Source: Staphylococcus schweitzeri (GTDB lineage Bacteria; Bacillota; Bacilli; Staphylococcales; Staphylococcaceae). From it: a stretch of DNA of 32,073 bases. Where the stretch lies: positions 2,015 through 34,087 of the forward strand of contig NZ_PPQS01000044.1 of NCBI RefSeq assembly GCF_002902405.1. The letters are read 5' to 3'. The notes below the pieces were generated by a model, which did not search any database, was not told where the DNA came from, and saw only the letters and a program-made list of their open reading frames with translations. This document shows positions 25,814-32,073 of the stretch, one piece after another. Positions within the stretch are counted from its first letter, which is position 1, and every line of letters starts with the position of its first letter. The position numbers were made by a program, and so were the translations under genes.

Positions 25814-27029
25814 TCAAGCAACCACTTTATTTAACAAAAGAGTACATGACCTTCGTAAAGAGAAGAATTATTATAATAAGTTTATATTTAATGGTCATTT
25901 CATGGTCTTTCTACTTATTTTGCTAGGTGCATTTATATTTGGATACGGAGAATGGTTGAAACATATTCCAACAAATATTGACTTTGCATTGATTGCATCA
26001 CTTATTGTTGCATTAGTGTCGATTTTCCCAATGCGACCACTCTTAAAAGAAGCGGACAAGATATTTTTATTACCATTTGAAAAGCATATGTCTAAGTTTA
26101 TGAACCATGCGATTTTATACAGTTATTTTGCGAGAATATTAATACAACTTGTTATCATCGTCGTATTGTTCCCGCTATTTTATAATATTAATCAACATAG
26201 TGTAGCATTTTATATATATTTTGCTATCAGTGCATTGATATTTCCATTTATCGGCTTACGTTTAAGATGGCAGTGGTATCAATCTGGTTTAAAAACATGG
26301 CAAGTGAACTTCATTTCATTTTTCATTTTTAGTGTCACTTATTATTTGATATTAGAAATGAAGTGGTATGCTGCAATTCTATTAATTGTTTTACCACTCT
26401 TAATAGAGTTATTAGTTAAAAGATTTAAACCTGGCTTTTTATATCCGTGGGAGAAAATGATTGCAATTGAACATCGACATCATATGAACTACTATAAATT
26501 CGTAAATATGTTTACGGATGTGAAACACTTAAAAGAATCAGCAGTTAGACGAAGCTATTTGGATATATTATTACCAGTTCCAAAAGGGCGCAAATTCAAC
26601 TCTAATTCAATGTATTTATTTTTATTTATACGTAGTTTTATTAGAGGAAGAGATGCATTTAATATTATCTTTAGATTAGTAATCATTGCTGTTCTATTAA
26701 TGGTATGGTTATCATATCCATTAGTAACAGCGGTTATCGGAAGTCTTTTTGTGTATATTATATTGCTACAAATGGCACAGTTTTATTCGCAACAAGCATA
26801 TGGTTTGTGGCCACAAGTATGGCCAGTAGCTGAAGAAAAAGTAATCAAAGGTTATGAGCAGTTTTTATACAGATTGATGTTAGTTATTAGTACTGTATTT
26901 ACTGTGACATTTATGATTAAACATATGATGTTATTTTATGTTGTTGTTATTTTCTATATTGTTGGTATATTAACAATTCGAAGTATTATTAAAAAGTTAA
27001 AATATCAAGAGACATTATTAAGAGATTAA
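25806..27029 (+). CDS. ecsB: ABC transporter membrane protein EcsB
   Basis: ATG 25806 has AAGGTGGAG 7 bases upstream; a GTG four codons earlier lies inside that site. The 407-residue protein has a charged N-terminus, then about eight to ten membrane segments in residues 28-400, with a hydrophilic basic loop around 215-275. It is the channel partner of EcsA. The only two ecs genes seen are ecsA and ecsB; ecsC, present in Bacillus, is absent, as in S. aureus. Confidence 0.9.
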   Translation: MRNQATTLFNKRVHDLRKEKNYYNKFIFNGHFMVFLLILLGAFIFGYGEWLKHIPTNIDFALIASLIVALVSIFPMRPLLKEADKIFLLPFEKHMSKFMNHAILYSYFARILIQLVIIVVLFPLFYNINQHSVAFYIYFAISALIFPFIGLRLRWQWYQSGLKTWQVNFISFFIFSVTYYLILEMKWYAAILLIVLPLLIELLVKRFKPGFLYPWEKMIAIEHRHHMNYYKFVNMFTDVKHLKESAVRRSYLDILLPVPKGRKFNSNSMYLFLFIRSFIRGRDAFNIIFRLVIIAVLLMVWLSYPLVTAVIGSLFVYIILLQMAQFYSQQAYGLWPQVWPVAEEKVIKGYEQFLYRLMLVISTVFTVTFMIKHMMLFYVVVIFYIVGILTIRSIIKKLKYQETLLRD

Positions 27030-27144
27030 AAAACTTCCATTGGAATGCATGTTGTATAGATGCTTGTAATGATGAGTGCCAAATTATATGGCAGTCATAT
27101 TACATTAGCATTTGTGTACAAACAGCATAACCAATGGAAGTTTT
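27030..27144. terminator. Long bidirectional hairpin between ecsB and traP
   Basis: AAAACTTCCATTGG (27030-27043) / CCAATGGAAGTTTT (27131-27144) form a perfect 14-bp outer stem. Inside, TGCTTGTAATGATGA pairs imperfectly with TCATATTACATTAGCA, and TGCCA with TGGCA, around the loop AATTATA. The whole element folds into one hairpin of about 115 nt, much larger than the other terminators here. It lies between convergent genes. Confidence 0.75.
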
Positions 27145-27152
27145 CTTTGAAA

Positions 27153-27656
27153 TTATTCTTTAATTGGGTATAAATATCTTTCAAAATAACTTGAATGTTG
27201 ACCACTTGAACCAAAATAATGACTCAACGCTTCTTTTGAAAAATGATCATTAAAGGCATCCGATTGCTTGAAGTCTTCGTATGTATGTCGATCAGCAAAT
27301 CCGAAATAAATTTTATATGTTGTACCTTTAGCTGGTCTTAACAAACGATAGCTTTTAAAGCCACCAAAGTTTCTGAAATTATCATCTACACTAATCAATT
27401 TCTTTTCAAGTTGATATGCATGGTCTTCTGTTGATGGAATGAAGATTGCACAATAGAAATGATGTTCACTGAATTCACCAATTTCTTTAATAACTTCATA
27501 TTTAGTAGGTGATTTTAAAACAGTTTCACCATTAGTTTCTTCAAAAATAACTGAAGTATCTGATGCTGAAAATTGGAATAGTTGATGGGTCGGGTTATTG
27601 ATTTTTATTTGATTTAAAAATCCATAAGTGCCATAAGATGTATATAGTTTCTTCAT
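27153..27656 (-). CDS. traP: Target of RNAIII-activating protein (TRAP), antibiotic-biosynthesis-monooxygenase-fold protein
   Basis: The 167-residue protein matches S. aureus TRAP, including the three histidines (H66, H79, H154) once proposed as phosphorylation sites. Its C-terminal part (about 65-165) resembles IsdG-like ferredoxin folds. A role in agr quorum sensing was proposed and later disputed with traP mutants; the enzymatic role is open. It is transcribed away from hemEHY, whose first gene starts 262 bases upstream. AGGGGG lies about 11 bases before the start. Confidence 0.9.
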   Translation of the reverse strand: MKKLYTSYGTYGFLNQIKINNPTHQLFQFSASDTSVIFEETNGETVLKSPTKYEVIKEIGEFSEHHFYCAIFIPSTEDHAYQLEKKLISVDDNFRNFGGFKSYRLLRPAKGTTYKIYFGFADRHTYEDFKQSDAFNDHFSKEALSHYFGSSGQHSSYFERYLYPIKE

Positions 27657-27823
27657 ATGAAAGGTCCCCCTTATGTTTTTATTTATTATACGATGATAAA
27701 CTAGTCATTACCACTATTAATATTTGATTAAAATTACTATAATGAATCAAGCGAGATATTTAGAATTAATGATACAAATTAATGGACTTTAGAAATTAAA
27801 TTTACAATAAATAGCGCTATGAT

Positions 27824-27847
27824 TAAATGTCAGTTTTATGACATTTA
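27824..27847. promoter_or_regulatory. Dyad directly upstream of the hemE promoter
   Basis: TAAATGTCA (27824-27832) / TGACATTTA (27839-27847) is a perfect 9-bp inverted repeat with a 6-nt centre, ending 4 bp before the -35 box. No gene needs a terminator here because traP is divergent, so an operator is the simpler reading. Confidence 0.45.
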
Positions 27848-27851
27848 TTTA

Positions 27852-27881
27852 TTGAAAATACGAACGAATGAGCGATATGAT
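27852..27881 (+). promoter_or_regulatory. hemEHY promoter
   Basis: TTGAAA (27852-27857), an 18-bp spacer and TATGAT (27876-27881). The start codon is 38 bases downstream. Confidence 0.5.
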
Positions 27882-27918
27882 AATATAGATAAGAATGATT
27901 TTAATTTAGGAGGCCTTT

Positions 27919-28956
27919 ATGGTGCATAATAAAAACAATACAATTTTAAAAATGATCAAAGGTGAAGAGACAACACATACACCTGTTTGGTTTATGCGAC
28001 AAGCTGGCCGATCGCAACCAGAATATCGTAAATTGAAAGAAAAATATTCACTATTTGAAATTACGCATCAGCCGGAGTTGTGCGCTTATGTAACGCATTT
28101 ACCAGTTGATAATTATCATACAGATGCAGCAATTTTATACAAAGATATTATGACACCATTAAAGCCAATTGGTGTAGATGTTGAAATTAAATCTGGTATT
28201 GGACCTGTTATACACAATCCAATTAAAACAATTCAAGATGTTGAGAAACTCTCTCAAATAGACCCCGAACGAGATGTACCTTATGTACTAGATACAATTA
28301 AACTTTTAACAGAAGAAAAGTTAAATGTACCTTTAATTGGTTTTACTGGTGCACCATTTACATTAGCGTCATATATGATTGAAGGCGGACCTTCGAAAAA
28401 TTACAATTTTACAAAAGCGATGATGTATAGAGATGAAGCAACGTGGTTTGCATTAATGAATCACTTAGTTGATGTATCAGTTAAGTATGTAACTGCTCAA
28501 GTTGAAGCGGGTGCCGAATTAATACAAATTTTCGATTCATGGGTAGGTGCTTTAAATGTCGAAGATTATAGACGTTACATTAAGCCACACATGATGCGTT
28601 TAATTAGTGAGGTTAAAGAAAAACATGATGTGCCGGTTATTTTATTTGGTGTAGGTGCCAGTCATTTAATTAATGAATGGAATGATTTGCCGATTGACGT
28701 ATTAGGTCTAGATTGGAGAACTTCGATTAATCAAGCTCAACAATTAGGCGTTTCTAAAACATTACAAGGTAATTTAGATCCATCAATTTTATTAGCACCG
28801 TGGGATGTTATTGAAGAAAGATTGAAGCCAATATTAGATCAAGGTATGGAGAACGGTAAACACATCTTTAATTTAGGTCATGGCGTATTTCCAGAAGTAC
28901 AACCTGAAACGTTACGTAAAGTAAGCGAATTTGTTCATAATTATACGCAAAGATAA
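27919..28956 (+). CDS. hemE: Uroporphyrinogen decarboxylase
   Basis: It removes the four acetate carboxyls of uroporphyrinogen III to give coproporphyrinogen III in the cytoplasm, without cofactors. The 345-residue length is normal. Family signatures are [16 protein letters not shown] near 22-37 with the substrate-binding arginines, [17 protein letters not shown] near 136-152, and the aspartate of IFDSWVGAL near 204-212. TAGGAGG lies 5 bases before the ATG. It heads hemE-hemH-hemY, with 57 bases to hemH. Confidence 0.96.
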   Translation: MVHNKNNTILKMIKGEETTHTPVWFMRQAGRSQPEYRKLKEKYSLFEITHQPELCAYVTHLPVDNYHTDAAILYKDIMTPLKPIGVDVEIKSGIGPVIHNPIKTIQDVEKLSQIDPERDVPYVLDTIKLLTEEKLNVPLIGFTGAPFTLASYMIEGGPSKNYNFTKAMMYRDEATWFALMNHLVDVSVKYVTAQVEAGAELIQIFDSWVGALNVEDYRRYIKPHMMRLISEVKEKHDVPVILFGVGASHLINEWNDLPIDVLGLDWRTSINQAQQLGVSKTLQGNLDPSILLAPWDVIEERLKPILDQGMENGKHIFNLGHGVFPEVQPETLRKVSEFVHNYTQR

Positions 28957-29013
28957 TTTTATGAAATAGCGATAGCACGAGAAAGACAATTCATTTAAAG
29001 GAAGGTATTATCA

Positions 29014-29937
29014 ATGACTAAAAAAATGGGACTATTAGTTATGGCATATGGTACACCTTATACAGAGAGCGATATTGAACCATATTATACGGATATAAGA
29101 CATGGTAAACGACCAACTGATGAAGAACTTCAAGATTTGAAGAATAGATATGAATTTATTGGTGGTTTATCACCATTAGCTGGTACAACGGACAAACAAG
29201 CAGATGCATTAGTTTCAGCTTTAAATAAAGCATATGCTGATGTTGAGTTTACACTTTATTTAGGGTTAAAACATATTTCACCATTTATCGAAGATGCAGT
29301 TGAACAAATGTATAACGATGGTATTACAGAAGCAATTACAGTTGTATTAGCACCACACTATTCTTCATTTTCAGTAGGATCATATGATAAGCGTGCAGAT
29401 GAAGAAGCGGCAAAATATGGTATTCAACTGACGCATGTTAAACATTATTATGAACAACCTAAATTCATTGAATATTGGACGAATAAAGTCAATGAAACAT
29501 TGGTTCAAATTCCAGAAGATGAACACAAAGATACTGTCTTAGTTGTTTCAGCACATAGCTTGCCAAAAGGTTTAATTGAAAAAAATAATGATCCATATCC
29601 AGAGGAACTAAAACATACTGCGCTTTTAATCAAAGAACAATCTAATATTGAAAATATTGCGATTGGTTGGCAATCTGAGGGCAATACAGGTACACCATGG
29701 TTAGGACCAGACGTACAAGATTTAACACGTAATTTATATGAAAAACATCATTACAAAAACTATATATACACACCAGTTGGCTTTGTATGCGAACATTTAG
29801 AAGTGCTTTATGACAATGATTATGAATGTAAAGTTGTTTGCGATGACATTGGTGCGAATTATTATCGACCGGAAATGCCGAATACGCATCCATTATTTAT
29901 CGGTGCAATTGTTGATGAAATAAAGTCCATATTTTAA
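29014..29937 (+). CDS. hemH: Coproporphyrin III ferrochelatase
   Basis: The 307-residue protein inserts Fe2+ into coproporphyrin III in the Gram-positive (coproporphyrin-dependent) pathway; the revised name is CpfC. Landmarks are MAYGTPYTESDIEPYYTDIR near 10-29, the iron-binding histidine in VSAHSLPKG near 180-188, and GWQSEGNTGTPWLGPDV near 218-234. AAGGAAGG lies 10 bases before the start. Although it stands before hemY, its product acts after HemY in the pathway. Confidence 0.96.
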   Translation: MTKKMGLLVMAYGTPYTESDIEPYYTDIRHGKRPTDEELQDLKNRYEFIGGLSPLAGTTDKQADALVSALNKAYADVEFTLYLGLKHISPFIEDAVEQMYNDGITEAITVVLAPHYSSFSVGSYDKRADEEAAKYGIQLTHVKHYYEQPKFIEYWTNKVNETLVQIPEDEHKDTVLVVSAHSLPKGLIEKNNDPYPEELKHTALLIKEQSNIENIAIGWQSEGNTGTPWLGPDVQDLTRNLYEKHHYKNYIYTPVGFVCEHLEVLYDNDYECKVVCDDIGANYYRPEMPNTHPLFIGAIVDEIKSIF

Positions 29938-29960
29938 TTACGAAAGAAGCGTGAAACGTT

Positions 29961-31361
29961 GTGACTAAATCAGTGGCTATAATAGGAGCGGGGATAACAG
30001 GTTTATCAAGTGCATATTTTTTAAAACAACAAGATTCCAATCTTGACGTAACAATCTTTGAATCATCGAATCGACCAGGGGGGAAGATTCAATCTTATCG
30101 TAAAGATGGTTATATGATTGAGCTTGGTCCTGAATCTTATTTAGGCAGAAAAACTATAATGACAGAATTAGCTAAAGATATTGGATTAGAACACGAAATT
30201 GTTACAAATACGACTGGACAATCTTATATTTTTGCGAAAAACAAATTGTATCCTATTCCAGGTGGATCAATTATGGGAATTCCGACAGATATCAAACCAT
30301 TTGTGAAAACTAAATTAATTTCACCACTTGGAAAGTTAAGAGCAGGATTAGATTTACTTAAAAAACCTACTCAAATGCAGGATGGTGATATTTCTGTAGG
30401 TACATTTTTTAGAGCAAGATTAGGTAATGAAGTACTAGAAAATTTAATTGAACCATTAATGGGTGGTATTTATGGTACGGATATCGATAAATTAAGTTTG
30501 ATGAGTACGTTTCCTAATTTTAAAGAAAAAGAAGAGGCATTCGGAAGCTTAATCAAAGGTATGAAGGATGAGAAAAATAAGCGTCTGAAACAAAGACAAT
30601 TATATCCTGGTGCACCAAAAGGACAATTCAAACAATTTAAGCATGGTTTAAGTTCATTTATTGAAGCATTAGAGCAAGATGTGAAAAATAAAGGTGTGAC
30701 AATACGCTACAATACGACAGTAGATGATATTATCACGTCTCAAAAGCAATATAAAATTGTTTACAGTGATCAACAAGAAGATGTATTTGATGGAATACTA
30801 GTGACAACGCCGCATCAAGTCTTTTTGAATTGGTTCGGGCAAGATCCAGCGTTTGATTATTTTAAAACAATGGATAGTACAACGGTTGCGACTGTTGTAT
30901 TGGCATTTGATGAAAAAGACATTGAAAATACTTATGATGGTACTGGTTTCGTTATTGCGAGAACGAGTGATACAGACATTACCGCATGTACTTGGACGTC
31001 AAAAAAATGGCCATTTACTACGCCAGAAGGTAAGGTGTTGATTCGTGCCTATGTAGGTAAACCAGGTGACACTGTTGTCGATGATCATACTGATGATGAG
31101 TTAGTTTCAATTGTGCGTAAAGATTTAAGTAAGATGATGACATTTAAAGGTGATCCCGAATTTACAATTGTGAATCGATTGACGAAAAGTATGCCACAGT
31201 ATCATGTTGGTCACATTCAACAAATTAGGCAGATTCAAGCACATATTAAACAAACATATCCGCGACTTAGAGTAACTGGTGCATCTTTTGAAGCGGTTGG
31301 ATTGCCAGATTGTATTATGCAAGGTAAGGTTGCTGCTGAAGAAGTAATCGCAGAGCTGTAA
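29961..31361 (+). CDS. hemY: Coproporphyrinogen III oxidase (oxygen-dependent, FAD)
   Basis: The 466-residue flavoprotein oxidises coproporphyrinogen III to coproporphyrin III; newer names are CgoX and, for the same locus, hemG. The dinucleotide-binding motif is IIGAGITGLSSAYFL near 7-21 with FESSNRPGGK near 37-46; EPLMGGIYGTDIDKLS near 163-178 and the C-terminal GLPDCIMQGKVAAEEV near 446-461 are family blocks. The start is GTG with only a weak site (AAAGAAG), 23 bases after hemH, so expression may depend on coupling with hemH. Confidence 0.94.
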   Translation: MTKSVAIIGAGITGLSSAYFLKQQDSNLDVTIFESSNRPGGKIQSYRKDGYMIELGPESYLGRKTIMTELAKDIGLEHEIVTNTTGQSYIFAKNKLYPIPGGSIMGIPTDIKPFVKTKLISPLGKLRAGLDLLKKPTQMQDGDISVGTFFRARLGNEVLENLIEPLMGGIYGTDIDKLSLMSTFPNFKEKEEAFGSLIKGMKDEKNKRLKQRQLYPGAPKGQFKQFKHGLSSFIEALEQDVKNKGVTIRYNTTVDDIITSQKQYKIVYSDQQEDVFDGILVTTPHQVFLNWFGQDPAFDYFKTMDSTTVATVVLAFDEKDIENTYDGTGFVIARTSDTDITACTWTSKKWPFTTPEGKVLIRAYVGKPGDTVVDDHTDDELVSIVRKDLSKMMTFKGDPEFTIVNRLTKSMPQYHVGHIQQIRQIQAHIKQTYPRLRVTGASFEAVGLPDCIMQGKVAAEEVIAEL

Positions 31362-31495
31362 GTTGATTATGGACTGGGACGCCTGTGAAGTATCTTTTAC
31401 ATTTTATATTGATGGAAATTCGTTAATGTTGGAATTGTTATAAAGAATATATACGCATAGTAATATTCGTTTCTAAATTTAATAGAAAAGATGAC

Positions 31496-31560
31496 AAAGC
31501 ACTTTAATTTGAAATGTCAATTTGAGATATAAACATTTCTATTTAAGGTGCTTTTATTTT
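31496..31560 (+). terminator. Terminator after hemEHY
   Basis: AAAGCACTTTAA (31496-31507) / TTAAGGTGCTTT (31543-31554) plus GAAATG/CATTTC, followed by TATTTTA. Confidence 0.85.
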
Positions 31561-31630
31561 ACAATTAATAGTAAATAGTAACAGTTTTAACAATAGAAAA
31601 TGAGATAGTATGTTGAAAGGAGAGAATGAG

Positions 31631-32073
31631 ATGACAGATGTAATCATTGTTCATTCTATGCATGGAAATAGTAGAAATCATTGGTATCAATGGTTGGAGC
31701 ATAATTTAACTTTAGAAGGATATGACGTAACATTATTTAATTTTGAATCACCTGAAGCGAAGACAGTGGATCAGTGGATTGAAGCTATGACGAAACAAAT
31801 TAATGTACGTAAAAAGGATACATATTTTGTAACCCATGGTCTGGGCTCAATCACAGCTTTAAAATATATTGAAATGATTGACCAGCCGATTGAAGGCTTT
31901 TTCAGTATAGCAGGCTTTAAAGAAGATGCAGAAAATATAGATTTAGATATTGATTTAAGCAATGTAACCATTGATTACGATAATATTAAAAAGAAAGTTG
32001 ACAATTTTTATGGATTGAGTTCTAAAAATGATAAATACGTTTCATATAAAGAGACTCAGCGTTTAATGAATGC
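31631..32073 (+). CDS. RBBP9/YdeN-like alpha/beta hydrolase, 3' end beyond the window
   Basis: Only 147 codons are present; the frame runs off the end. AAAGGAGAG lies about 9 bases before the ATG, which gives MTDVIIVHSMHGNSRNHW. VIIVHSMHGN near 4-13 and the WYQWLE helix match the family start. At the nucleophile elbow the sequence is THGLGS (68-73) where active members have GHSLG or SHSLG, so residue 70 is Gly instead of the catalytic Ser. The fold assignment is fairly safe; hydrolase activity is doubtful. Confidence 0.75.
   Translation, partial: MTDVIIVHSMHGNSRNHWYQWLEHNLTLEGYDVTLFNFESPEAKTVDQWIEAMTKQINVRKKDTYFVTHGLGSITALKYIEMIDQPIEGFFSIAGFKEDAENIDLDIDLSNVTIDYDNIKKKVDNFYGLSSKNDKYVSYKETQRLMN

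Noticed and set aside
31771..31971. A 66-codon minus-strand frame inside the truncated hydrolase gene
   Set aside because: It is antisense to an ORF with a good ribosome site and recognisable fold start; no start signal of its own.

Overview
The window is low-GC Firmicute DNA and reads as a core chromosomal segment of Staphylococcus aureus or a very close relative. The evidence is the gene order (glnPQ, queG, trmL, fumC, airSR, yhaONM, prsA, hit, ecsAB, traP, hemEHY), STAR-type GC-rich intergenic repeats built around a TGTTGGGGCC core, and a cluster of tRNA-Gly(UCC) genes with the hallmarks of the non-proteinogenic tRNAs used for pentaglycine cell-wall bridges. No prophage, insertion sequence, CRISPR array or integrated island is visible.

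Layout. 1-605: tRNA-Cys, three unusual tRNA-Gly(UCC), tRNA-Leu(CAA), then two hairpin terminators. 946-4514: an orphan PTS EIIC-like membrane protein and the glutamine ABC transporter glnP-glnQ. 4595-7269: queG and trmL (tRNA modification), a degenerate NagB-fold protein and a 50-residue acidic protein. 7282-10540: a membrane protein and fumC, enclosed by two oppositely oriented STAR repeats; after fumC lie degenerate gene remnants and a 169-bp imperfect palindrome. 10670-14302: an RluA-type pseudouridine synthase (minus strand), the AirS/AirR two-component system with a four-cysteine GAF domain, and an Xre regulator of the SA1665 type. 14409-16034: a DUF445 membrane protein and a YlbF-family protein. 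16643-21703: a tightly overlapping yhaO-yhaN-yhaM nuclease/ATPase operon. 21874-24939: minus-strand genes prsA (lipoprotein foldase), a DUF3267-like membrane protein, a YtxH-like protein and hit. 25073-27029: ecsA-ecsB, divergent from hit. 27153-27656: traP (minus). 27919-31361: hemE-hemH-hemY, the late coproporphyrin-dependent heme pathway. 31631-end: a truncated RBBP9/YdeN-like alpha/beta hydrolase.

How it fits together. Much of the region concerns envelope and stress physiology: Gly-tRNAs for interpeptide bridges, PrsA for exported-protein folding, AirSR and the SA1665-like regulator tied to cell-wall antibiotic responses, and Ecs for membrane/secretion functions. Central metabolism and heme form the other theme. 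Most operons are bounded by clear hairpin terminators, listed individually. Several gene starts were moved downstream to sites with a real Shine-Dalgarno sequence; each entry gives the reason.

I found no convincing wholly new multi-gene system. The items most worth a second look are the tRNA-Gly trio, the inverted STAR pair around fumC with its gene remnants, the membrane-anchored Rad50-like YhaN, two apparent pseudo-enzymes (the NagB-like protein and the Ser-less hydrolase), and uncharacterised dyad elements upstream of hemE and the SA1665-type gene.
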